From the NCBI GenBank assembly GCA_903913865.1, contig CAIWMU010000142.1:1-64000 (forward strand): 64,000 nt of DNA. Reading direction: 5' to 3'. The notes beneath the pieces were generated by a model that saw only the letters and a program-made list of their open reading frames with translations, was not told the origin of the DNA and ran no database searches. This document shows, piece by piece, positions 27,788 through 36,214 of the stretch (its first letter is position 1; every line of letters begins with the position of its first letter). This DNA comes from an uncultured Verrucomicrobia subdivision 3 bacterium. GTDB taxonomy: Bacteria > Verrucomicrobiota > Verrucomicrobiia > Limisphaerales > UBA8199. The translations under genes and the position numbers were made by a program.

Positions 27788-28756
27788 ATGATGAACAGCA
27801 CAACACGGCGGGAAGCAATCTCAAGGGCAGGAATGCTCGCCCTGGTCGCAGCAACGTCCACGATTGTCCAACCCGGCACAGCGGGTGCCAAGGATCGAGC
27901 CAAGGCGGATTCCCGCCCATTCCGCTACTGTTTGAACATGGCGACGATCCGCGGCCAGAAGTTGGGGATCGTCCGCGAGATTGAGATTGCCGCGAAGGCT
28001 GGCTATCAGGGGATTGAGCCGTGGGTGGACTCGGTTCAGAATTACGTGAAGGAGGGGGGAGTCTTGACGGACCTGAGGAAGCGGCTCGATGACCACGGAG
28101 TGACGGTCGAGGGGGCCATCGGTTTCGCAGAGTGGATTGTGGATGATGAGGATCGCCGGGCCAAAGGCTTGGAACGTCTCAAGCGTGAGATGGACCTTCT
28201 GGCTCAGATTGGCGCCAGGCGCTTCGCTGCGCCTCCTGCGGGGGCGACGGATCTTCCGAAGCTGGATTTTGGGAAGGCCGCAGAGCGCTACCGGGCGTTG
28301 CTTGAGATCGGGGATGGGTTCGGGATTGTTCCAGAATTGGAATTGTGGGGCTTTTCAAAGAATCTGAACCGGATTGGGGAGTGCATCGGCCTTGCTATTG
28401 AGACGGGGCATCCCAAGGCATGCGTTCTTTCGGATGTTTTTCACCTCTACAAAGGAGGCTCTGATTACAAGGTCATGGAGTCAGTTCCGGGGCGGCTTCT
28501 GCCTGTTCTGCATATCAATGACCATCCTGCCGACCCTCCTCGTGACAAGATTGATGACAGCTTCCGGAATTTTCCCGGGGACGGAGTCGCTCCCCTTGTG
28601 GACATGCTCAAAGTTCTGCATGGCACCGGTGGCCAAAAGGTTCTCTCCCTTGAGTTGTTCAATCGCCAGTATTGGGCAGAGGATCCCCTTAAAGTTGCCG
28701 AAACAGGTTTGGCAAAAATTAAATCTGTGGTTGTGAAGGCCGGATTCAAGGCCTGA
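27788..28756 (+). CDS. Sugar phosphate isomerase/epimerase-type TIM barrel with Tat-like leader
   Basis: 322 aa; TTRREAISRAGMLALVAATS leader; VLSDVFHLYKGGSDYKVME, LPVLHINDHPADPPRD; SD AGGAG upstream. Confidence 0.88.
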   Translation: MMNSTTRREAISRAGMLALVAATSTIVQPGTAGAKDRAKADSRPFRYCLNMATIRGQKLGIVREIEIAAKAGYQGIEPWVDSVQNYVKEGGVLTDLRKRLDDHGVTVEGAIGFAEWIVDDEDRRAKGLERLKREMDLLAQIGARRFAAPPAGATDLPKLDFGKAAERYRALLEIGDGFGIVPELELWGFSKNLNRIGECIGLAIETGHPKACVLSDVFHLYKGGSDYKVMESVPGRLLPVLHINDHPADPPRDKIDDSFRNFPGDGVAPLVDMLKVLHGTGGQKVLSLELFNRQYWAEDPLKVAETGLAKIKSVVVKAGFKA

Positions 28757-28778
28757 GATTGGTGTTCTTCCGGAGACG

Positions 28779-28797
28779 GGTGGGGACCGGCCCCACC
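28779..28797. terminator. Hairpin between convergent genes
   Basis: GGTGGGG-accgg-CCCCACC, perfect 7-bp stem. Confidence 0.5.
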
Positions 28798-28832
28798 GCA
28801 TCTGAAACAACGGACCTACGTGGTTGGCGCGA

Positions 28833-30386
28833 TCAAAACTCCACCCGGCGGAGGATGCCGTCATCCTTCAAAACACGGGGTATGCTGGCGTTGCGGGCGC
28901 GCCCCTCAGCCCAGCTACGCAAGCGGTTGATTTGTTCATCCATGGTTTTTGCCAGAGGAACGGTCTGTCCCAGAGCCGTCAGGATATGCTCTGTCGAAAT
29001 CTCCTGCCGGGAGTAGAAGGCATCATAAAGGGCACTGTTGATCGCCTCCTCGATTTCCGCACCGCTGAAATCCTTGCTTGCCTCCGCCAGCGTGGCGGTG
29101 TCAAAAGATTCAGGGTTGCGCCCCCGTTTTTTGAGGTGAATGCGCAGCACTTCGTTCCGCTCAGGAACAGTCGGGAGATCGACGAAGAAAATTTCATCCA
29201 GCCGCCCTTTGCGCAGCAGTTCGGGGGGTAGCTGTGATATGTCGTTGGCGGTGGCGACGACAAAGACCGGTGCGGTTTTTTCCGAAAGCCAGGTGAGGAA
29301 AGTCCCAAAGACGCGCGCCGTTGTCCCGCCATCCGTGGTTCCCGATCCCTGGGATCCGGCAAATGCCTTGTCAATCTCGTCCACCCAAAGAATGGTTGGG
29401 GCGACCGACTCCGCCACAGCGATTGCACGGCGGGTGTTCTCTTCAGAGGATCCAACCAGGCTGCCGAACATACGCCCCATGTCGAAACGGAGCAGGGGCA
29501 ACTGCCATTGGTTTGCAACGGCTTTTGCACACAAACTCTTGCCGCAGCCCTGCACACCCAGAATAAGGATTCCCTTCGGTGCTGGAAGTCCGAACGCCCG
29601 AGCCTCCCCGGAGAAGGCCACAGCCCGCTTGTTCAACCAATCCTTCAATATCGAAAGCCCGCCGACGGTTTCAAAGTTTTGATCAGTGTCATACCACTCC
29701 AGCAGACCGCTCTTGCGGATGATCTGCTGCTTTTCTGCGAAGACCTCCTGAACATTCTGCCCGGTCAGGCGCTCGTCCTTGACGATGATTTTGGCGAAAA
29801 CATTCTCAGCCTCCCCCAGAGTGAGTCCCAAAGCAGCCTGCAAAATTCGCTCGCGCCCGCTCTCGTCCAGATCAATGACCACCTGCTTGAACTGTTTGAC
29901 CTCCTCAATGATCCGGTTGAGCAGGTCGTTCAAGTCGTCCCGGGTTGGGAGTGGAAAAGACAGAACGGTGACCTCCTTCTCCAGTTCGGTTGGGATCTCC
30001 ATGATCGGGGATACCAATATGATGGTCTTAAAGGAGTTTTTCAGATGAAGGCCTATCTCCTTCAGCTTTCGAATCACGGCGAAGTTGTTCCGGGCCAAAA
30101 ATGGGTGGAAGTCCTTGAAAATATATATGGCAGGTTCAACGAGCTCCAACACCTGATCGAGCGCCATGAGAGGATCCTTGGTCGACGCGTTGCGGTTCTT
30201 CTGGGATTGGATGGATGCACCAGCGGGAACAATCCCCGTGCTGTAGCTCCACTCAAATGCCTTCTTCTGCCGCTTCTTCGCGATCTCGACGATCAAGTTC
30301 TGCACCCGCATCTCCTCGCTGGTGACCACATAAATGATCGGGTAGCGGGCGCGGATCAGGGTCTCGATTTCATTCTTAAAGTTCAT
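28833..30386 (-). CDS. AAA+ ATPase, Ycf46-like
   Basis: 517 aa; Walker [16 protein letters not shown], Walker [12 protein letters not shown], degenerate N-terminal AAA-like region as in Ycf46-type proteins. Confidence 0.88.
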   Translation of the reverse strand: MNFKNEIETLIRARYPIIYVVTSEEMRVQNLIVEIAKKRQKKAFEWSYSTGIVPAGASIQSQKNRNASTKDPLMALDQVLELVEPAIYIFKDFHPFLARNNFAVIRKLKEIGLHLKNSFKTIILVSPIMEIPTELEKEVTVLSFPLPTRDDLNDLLNRIIEEVKQFKQVVIDLDESGRERILQAALGLTLGEAENVFAKIIVKDERLTGQNVQEVFAEKQQIIRKSGLLEWYDTDQNFETVGGLSILKDWLNKRAVAFSGEARAFGLPAPKGILILGVQGCGKSLCAKAVANQWQLPLLRFDMGRMFGSLVGSSEENTRRAIAVAESVAPTILWVDEIDKAFAGSQGSGTTDGGTTARVFGTFLTWLSEKTAPVFVVATANDISQLPPELLRKGRLDEIFFVDLPTVPERNEVLRIHLKKRGRNPESFDTATLAEASKDFSGAEIEEAINSALYDAFYSRQEISTEHILTALGQTVPLAKTMDEQINRLRSWAEGRARNASIPRVLKDDGILRRVEF

Positions 30387-30391
30387 TGGGG

Positions 30392-30676
30392 TTAGGGCTG
30401 TTGAAACTCGGAAATGCTGGTTGGTGCTGGATGTTTCGAAAAATGGGTCTGGCTGTCCGGTTTGGTGATAGGCTCAGGGCTTTCAATGGCACCGGAGTGC
30501 ACAACCATCAGGATCTGCTTCAGTGACGGGGTTAGGTTGTGTGCCATGATCCGTCCGTCCGGCAGAAGCAGCAGCTCACTTCCGGCTTCAAGCAGGATCG
30601 ATGGGGTGGATGTCTCTTCAGACCTTCGGTCAGGCGCTGCTTGCGGGGGCGGCTGGATCCCTGCTGAGGTATTCAT
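30392..30676 (-). CDS. 94-aa protein of unknown function
   Basis: ATGA overlap with radical SAM gene and 5-nt gap to AAA+ gene; LLLLPDGRIMAHNLTPSLKQILMVVH core. Confidence 0.65.
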   Translation of the reverse strand: MNTSAGIQPPPQAAPDRRSEETSTPSILLEAGSELLLLPDGRIMAHNLTPSLKQILMVVHSGAIESPEPITKPDSQTHFSKHPAPTSISEFQQP

Positions 30677-31557
30677 TGTATCAGATTCAGGGAAAATTCC
30701 CGGGAAATGACCAGAGCCTTCCTTCGCTCATCATCCGAAAGGAGGCGCCCGATTCCGTTGCAGCGCAGAGCCTGCCAGGCAGGCCAATAGGCCAGATTCA
30801 GATTGAGCTCCACATCGGGGATGTTTGTGGCGATCCACCGCGCAATGGGTTGCCAGCAGCAGTCCACGTGACCGGGCAGGAGCAGGTGACGTATGATCAG
30901 GTGTGAGCTTGTTGCAGCCCATGCCAGATTCTCATGGAGGACCGGGAGATAATCCTGTGCCATGGCCACACTGGCTGCACAGGTGTTGTTTCCAAACTTG
31001 TAATCGATAACCCAATCGTCGAACAAGCCGCCCAGCAATTCGCGTGCTTCCAGAGTGTAATAGCCATTGGTTTTAATGGCGAGCCTTGCCGAATCCGGAA
31101 GGGTGGAAACAAGCGAGAGCAGCGCAGGGCAGTGGATCGTGGGCTCACCACCCAGCACCATGATTGAACGCGCCCCCTTTTCAAGCGCTTTGATGGCACA
31201 TCTCACGACGGTAGGAATATCGAGCAACCTGCCAGCCCGTGGATTCCAGCTTGATTCACCCGTGATACAGAATTTGCAGCGAAGGTTGCAACCGCTCAAC
31301 GCGATTGCGAAGGTGGGGGTCAGCTGGAGCTCATCGCCAGACTCCAGTTGCGCCGTGAAATAACTGGTGTCAAGGCCTGCGCCGCATGGCCCACGACCTT
31401 CGGCAAGTCTGTTTGCCCCACAACGCAGGGCGCAGAGTTGGCAGTTGGCCAACGCACTCCTTGCTGCTGAGATGCGGCTTGCGGCCAACTCTCGCCTGGC
31501 GATGCCCCCGCCCCCCGGGCGGAAATCCACCACGGCCTGCCTGACGTGGTCACTCAT
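30673..31557 (-). CDS. Radical SAM protein, PflX-like (COG1313-type)
   Basis: 294 aa; CNLRCKFC (CxxxCxxC), N-terminal CQLCALRCGANRLAEGRGPCGAG, LGGEPTIH. Confidence 0.88.
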   Translation of the reverse strand: MSDHVRQAVVDFRPGGGGIARRELAASRISAARSALANCQLCALRCGANRLAEGRGPCGAGLDTSYFTAQLESGDELQLTPTFAIALSGCNLRCKFCITGESSWNPRAGRLLDIPTVVRCAIKALEKGARSIMVLGGEPTIHCPALLSLVSTLPDSARLAIKTNGYYTLEARELLGGLFDDWVIDYKFGNNTCAASVAMAQDYLPVLHENLAWAATSSHLIIRHLLLPGHVDCCWQPIARWIATNIPDVELNLNLAYWPAWQALRCNGIGRLLSDDERRKALVISREFSLNLIQ

Positions 31558-32207
31558 AGTTCGAGGCGGTTGATCCTATCTGACGTAGAGGTTTCCGAGG
31601 GGCGCCCCCTGAGATACCACTCATGGCAGGAGATGAACATCCAGGCTGCGGGCCAGGCGCAGGCGGTGATCAGTCCATTGACCGGGCTGCAGGAGAAGAT
31701 GGCGGCAACAAGTGAAAGCAGGGAGAAAATGATCCCAGCAGTGCGCACTTTTGTGACGCCTGTGACGATGAGCGTAATATCTTCGTGACCACAGACCTTT
31801 ATCCAGGCAGCCAGCAGAGCAAACGATATTGGAGCGATTCCGAGAATCCCTATTGGATCGTGGGGTTGTAACAGTATTTTAACGACCCCGCTGCCCACGC
31901 CCCCGGCCAGACAGATACCATAAAAAAGCCAACGCGTGGATCTTGCTTCAACCCAAGCCCCCACAACCGCTATTAGAACACTATTCAGAACGAGATCCTG
32001 GATGCCGGCGGGGAACCATGAATGAGTCAGCAATCGCCAGACCTGTCCGCTCCAGAAGTCCCGTCCGGAGAGTGACAGGTAGTCTCCAAGGTCGGTCATC
32101 AGGAAGGACTTCAAGAGGATCGACGTGATGGTCAGCAGGGTCAGGAACGCCAGAAGCCAGCGGCATCCGGTGGGAATCGAATCAAAGAGATGACGCAGGT
32201 TGCGCAT
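31554..32207 (-). CDS. Rhomboid-like membrane protein lacking catalytic residues
   Basis: 217 aa; WRLLTHSWFPAGIQDLVLNSVLIAVVGAWVEARSTRWLFY and GILGIAPISFALL align by eye to rhomboid L1/TM2 and the GxSG region. Confidence 0.68.
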   Translation of the reverse strand: MRNLRHLFDSIPTGCRWLLAFLTLLTITSILLKSFLMTDLGDYLSLSGRDFWSGQVWRLLTHSWFPAGIQDLVLNSVLIAVVGAWVEARSTRWLFYGICLAGGVGSGVVKILLQPHDPIGILGIAPISFALLAAWIKVCGHEDITLIVTGVTKVRTAGIIFSLLSLVAAIFSCSPVNGLITACAWPAAWMFISCHEWYLRGRPSETSTSDRINRLEL

Positions 32208-32213
32208 AGGACT

Positions 32214-32456
32214 TTACTTAAGCAGTCGCTTCCACCAGGGGAGTCGGGGATGCACAACTGCTGCCGCCGCGCACTCCTCCCGCACGGAGTCTGAGAGACG
32301 TTGGGCGAGACCCGGAGGCACAGTTATCCGGGCCGCATCGCTCCGAATCAATTCCTCTGCCGACTCCGCCTCCTCCTGATGATGGGATGTCTGTTCTGAT
32401 ACGGACACCTGTTCTTGGTGCTCCGGGCGGAAGTTCAGCTTGCGTTCACGTTTCAT
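32214..32456 (-). CDS. Small protein following ECF sigma gene, possible minimal anti-sigma-like protein
   Basis: 80 aa; TVPPGLAQRLSDSVREEC...LPWWKRLLK resembles the juxtamembrane end of anti-sigma factors but has no TM. Confidence 0.55.
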   Translation of the reverse strand: MKRERKLNFRPEHQEQVSVSEQTSHHQEEAESAEELIRSDAARITVPPGLAQRLSDSVREECAAAAVVHPRLPWWKRLLK

Positions 32457-32464
32457 AGGAGGAA

Positions 32465-33037
32465 TCAGGCTGTCTGTGCGAATGTGGTGGCGAAAGCTTT
32501 TCGGGCTCGATGGATCTTCCCACGCACGGCATCGAGGGATTGGTCGGTCAAATCTGCGATCTCCTGATAGCTCAATTCATCATCCGCCAAAAGCAGCAAG
32601 ATGAGGCGGTATTCGGTGGGGATCTGATCCAGAGTGGACTGTATTCGCTGGCCGAGTTCCTTGGCCTCCAGAGCGTGGAGTGGCGATTTAGTAGGGGCTG
32701 GTGCTGAATCCCACACTGCTTGATCCGCGTTGGAAAACACATGCCGCTCCTGCCACGCCTGATGCAGATTTCGACAGTGATTGATCGCGATGCGGTAAAG
32801 CCAGGTCTTGACAGAGGCGTCCCCTCGAAACTGCCCCATTTTCCTATAAGCCTTCAGGAATACGTCGTGCGTCGCATCCTCAGCCTTCTGGGGATCTCCA
32901 AGGAGCCTTAAAGCGAGATAGTAGATGGCTTTGCTGTTCTGCTCGTATAGCTCAACAAAGGCGGCCGAGCCTGCCAGATCCAGCCTGGCACGGTCGCATT
33001 CCGGCGATTCCAAAGGTTTGTTCACGAGCAAGTTCAC
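32465..33037 (-). CDS. RNA polymerase ECF-type sigma factor
   Basis: 190 aa; region 2 (YYLALRLLGDPQKAEDATHDVFLKAYRKMGQFRGDASVKTWLYRIAINHCRN) and region 4 (LSYQEIADLTDQSLDAVRGKIHRARKAF); GTG start. Confidence 0.96.
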   Translation of the reverse strand: MNLLVNKPLESPECDRARLDLAGSAAFVELYEQNSKAIYYLALRLLGDPQKAEDATHDVFLKAYRKMGQFRGDASVKTWLYRIAINHCRNLHQAWQERHVFSNADQAVWDSAPAPTKSPLHALEAKELGQRIQSTLDQIPTEYRLILLLLADDELSYQEIADLTDQSLDAVRGKIHRARKAFATTFAQTA

Positions 33038-33154
33038 TGACGATTAGACCGCAAAGACGGAAAAATGTCACGCTGATCGAAGCGGATATCCAAATCGAAA
33101 AACAGCCCTGTTTGGAGGGTTGGTGACCGGGCAGACCGACTGTCTGGGGAGACG

Positions 33155-33991
33155 CTATTTCGCCGGTGTAACGTCGAATTCGATGCGGGTGCGGGAACGG
33201 GTCTTCCTGTTTCGAATCTCCATCTCGGTGAGTTGCCATTGCCCATTCACCTTTTTGAATTCCCTCGGATCAAACTGCTTCAACAATTCGTGGTGATCGT
33301 CATAGGCATCGGCGTGGACGATTCCCCCTGAATCAATGTCAATCCAGGAGACGACACGGGAATAGGCACCAGGCCTTGGATCAGGGTTTGTGCTCTCGAT
33401 CACCCTGCAGGACTGCCCCCGCCGCAGCTCGCTCATCAGGAGACGCTGGTCGGGCCAATGCAGGAATTCGAGGCCCAGATCACCCACCGAAAAATCACTG
33501 CCAGCAAAGGGTAGCGTGGTTTGAACGGGGTCGGACATTTGCACAGGAGGAGAATTGGAATCCTCCCCCTTGCGGAATGCGTATTGGTTGGCGGTCCCCG
33601 CTGCCTGTGAAATCAGGATTGTCGCCGCATTTGACCCTTCGACTCTGTAGATGCTCTGCCACCCGGTGGAGTTCAGCTTGATTTCGTGCACGAAAGGTAC
33701 GCGATGGGTCTGTCCCGCTCCGTTCCTGATGCTGAGGCTGCCCCGTGTTAGAATAGGGTTTGCGGGAACCTGATTTAGAACATTCGAAACCACGAAAGCC
33801 CCTTCGGTGCGAATCCTAGAGGCATCTGGAGATGGATTTCGTTGGATGTCCGCTTTTGGCTGCGAAAGCCCCCAGGGTGCAGTTGATTGAATGCAAAGAA
33901 GAATCAACACCCATCCCATTCGCCTGGCGCGTGCGCTGGCACGGGGGGGGGCTGCAGGATTGGATAGCATAGGGGGTTGGCGTTTCATCAA
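33155..33991 (-). CDS. Exported outer-membrane lipoprotein-sorting-like protein (LolA/LolB superfamily-like)
   Basis: 278 aa; signal segment; C-terminal FDPREFKKVNGQWQLTEMEIRNRKTRSRTRIEFDV. Confidence 0.65.
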   Translation of the reverse strand: MMKRQPPMLSNPAAPPRASARARRMGWVLILLCIQSTAPWGLSQPKADIQRNPSPDASRIRTEGAFVVSNVLNQVPANPILTRGSLSIRNGAGQTHRVPFVHEIKLNSTGWQSIYRVEGSNAATILISQAAGTANQYAFRKGEDSNSPPVQMSDPVQTTLPFAGSDFSVGDLGLEFLHWPDQRLLMSELRRGQSCRVIESTNPDPRPGAYSRVVSWIDIDSGGIVHADAYDDHHELLKQFDPREFKKVNGQWQLTEMEIRNRKTRSRTRIEFDVTPAK

Positions 33992-34067
33992 TTGTGAAGG
34001 TTCAAAGTATCGGTTGGAATCAGTTCTGGACCGGAAATGATGCGATGCCGGAGCCCGGATCGAAAAA

Positions 34068-34274
34068 CTATCCAGGTTTCACTCGAATTTCGGGGCGTTG
34101 GTTCTTACGAGCGCGGAAGGTGATCGAACCTTGGGAGGGGGGGCTGTGAGTTGCAGGGCAGTTGCCACACCGGGGCAGACTGTCCCCCGACCGTCGGCCC
34201 CGCCACCACCGTCTAAGCAGGAAGGCCGCTGACAATGCCACCAACCCCAGGGATGTAACTTGCTGCCAGTCCAC
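34068..34274 (-). CDS. Small membrane protein resembling FeoB-associated Cys-rich proteins
   Basis: 68 aa; N-terminal TM MDWQQVTSLGLVALSAAFLLRRWWRGRR then CGNC. Confidence 0.45.
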   Translation of the reverse strand: MDWQQVTSLGLVALSAAFLLRRWWRGRRSGDSLPRCGNCPATHSPPSQGSITFRARKNQRPEIRVKPG

Positions 34275-34337
34275 ATGAAAACCTTACCGTCAAACTGTGA
34301 TCTTGCAAGAAAATGACAATTCCGGATAATTTGTGGA

Positions 34338-36209
34338 ATGAACAATCGGTTTGCGCAAGTTACGCTCTGCTCTATTTGTTTTGGCATGATCAACCTCGCT
34401 CCGTCCATCTCAGGTGCCGCCACCACACCTGAACGCTCAACCATTGAGGAGAGCGCCAAGTGGGACTTGGGGAAAATGTATGCTTCTGAGGCGGCGTGGG
34501 ATGAGCATTACGCCAAGCTCGATAAATTGATCGCGGACTTTGCCGCCCGGAAGGGGGCCAGTTGTAAATCTGCCGAGGATCTGCTGGAAACCCTCACATT
34601 GCGGGACACCATCAACGTCCAGTTGGAAAAGCTGGGTGCCTATGCCGCCATGAGGAGGGACGAGGACATGCGTCAGGCGGGACCGCAGGCCCTTTATCAG
34701 CGTGCCCAGACTCTCGGCATCAAATATGGTGAATCAGCCTCCTGGCTTCAGCCGGAATTGCTCAAGGTTCCTGAAGCAGATCTCAAGGCGTGGCTAAAGG
34801 AACCGGCCCTGCAGGTTTACAATCATTACTTCGACGACCTGCTCCGAAGCAAGAGCCACATCCTCTCAGCCCGCGAAGAGGAGTTGCTGGCCATGTCTGG
34901 AAAGGCTGCTGAATCTGCGGTGGAAGCTTTTGGCCTGCTGAGCAACACAGAGCTTCGGTGGCGGACCGTGAAGGATCCTGCGGGCAAGGATCTTGAGATC
35001 ACCTCGTCATCCTTCACAATGGCGATGACATCGAAAGACCGGCGCTATCGCAAGGATGCTTTCGACGCCCTTCACAACTCGTTTCTCGATGTGAAGGGCA
35101 CTCTGGCAGCTACTCTCGCGGGGGCTGTTCATCGCGATTGGTTCTATGCCAAAGCCCGTGGATACGAATCCAGCCTGCACGGAGCTCTTGATTCTGAGAA
35201 CCTTCCGCTCGGCGTTTACGACAACCTTGTGAAGGCTGTGAACGACCATGCAGGGTTGCTTCACCGGTATGTCGCACTAAAGAAGAAGTCGCTCAAGCTG
35301 GATGGTGTTCATTTCTACGATCTCTATGTCAATCTGGTGGATGTGCCGGAGAGCACTTACAAGTTCAGTGATGGGCGCGATCTGGTTCTGGATGGGGTCA
35401 AGCCGTTCGGCCCGGATTATGTCGCCGTGATGCAAAAGGCTTTTGATTCCCGGTGGATTGATGTCTATGAGAACAAGGGCAAGCGCAGCGGTGCCTACAA
35501 CATGGGAACCTATCTCTCCGCCCCCTACGTCCTTCTGAACTACAAGGACACCTTCCACGATGTTTCGACACTCGCACACGAATTGGGACATGCGACTCAA
35601 AGCTGGTTTGCCAAGGAGAATCAGCCCCCCGTCTATTCAGGTTATCCGATGTTCACAGCGGAGGTGGCATCCACAGCTGCAGAGATCGTTTTGAAGCAGT
35701 CCATTCTGGACAAAACAAAGGACAGCAAGCAGAGGGCATTCCTGATCAATCAGATGCTCGAAGATATGCGGGGAACCATTTTCCGGCAGACACAGTTTGC
35801 GGAATTCGACCGTCTGGTGCATACCATGGCTGAAAAGGGGGAACCCATCACAGCTGAGGCCCTGATGAAGCAGTATGAGGATAGCTACCGTCGCTATTAT
35901 GGTCCGGACTTCGTGATCGATCCCGAGCTTCCCGTGGAGTGCCTGAGAATCCCCCACTTCTACCGTGGTTACTACGTTTATCGTTACGCGGATAGCTATT
36001 GTGCGGCGGCGGCCATCGCGAAACGGATCCTCAAGCAGGAACCCGGTGCCCGTGAGCAGTGGATGAAGTTCTTGAAGATCGGCAGCAGCATGTACGCGAT
36101 CGACATGCTCAAGGTGGCTGGAGTCGATATGACCACTGCCAAGCCTGTAGAGGATGCCATGGTCCTCTTCGAGCAACTGCTCACAGAGCTGGAGCAGTTG
36201 CTGAAGTGA
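34338..36209 (+). CDS. pepF: Oligoendopeptidase F-like M3 metallopeptidase with signal peptide
   Basis: 623 aa; LAHELGHATQSWF (HExxH) and M3B-type framework. Confidence 0.95.
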   Translation: MNNRFAQVTLCSICFGMINLAPSISGAATTPERSTIEESAKWDLGKMYASEAAWDEHYAKLDKLIADFAARKGASCKSAEDLLETLTLRDTINVQLEKLGAYAAMRRDEDMRQAGPQALYQRAQTLGIKYGESASWLQPELLKVPEADLKAWLKEPALQVYNHYFDDLLRSKSHILSAREEELLAMSGKAAESAVEAFGLLSNTELRWRTVKDPAGKDLEITSSSFTMAMTSKDRRYRKDAFDALHNSFLDVKGTLAATLAGAVHRDWFYAKARGYESSLHGALDSENLPLGVYDNLVKAVNDHAGLLHRYVALKKKSLKLDGVHFYDLYVNLVDVPESTYKFSDGRDLVLDGVKPFGPDYVAVMQKAFDSRWIDVYENKGKRSGAYNMGTYLSAPYVLLNYKDTFHDVSTLAHELGHATQSWFAKENQPPVYSGYPMFTAEVASTAAEIVLKQSILDKTKDSKQRAFLINQMLEDMRGTIFRQTQFAEFDRLVHTMAEKGEPITAEALMKQYEDSYRRYYGPDFVIDPELPVECLRIPHFYRGYYVYRYADSYCAAAAIAKRILKQEPGAREQWMKFLKIGSSMYAIDMLKVAGVDMTTAKPVEDAMVLFEQLLTELEQLLK

Positions 36210-36214
36210 GCCGG

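Noticed and set aside
33947-33956. Homopolymeric G runs (also near 100 and 34137) as phase-variable tracts
   Set aside because: They are not placed in promoters or at frame breaks in a way that supports phase variation; compatible with GC-rich composition.
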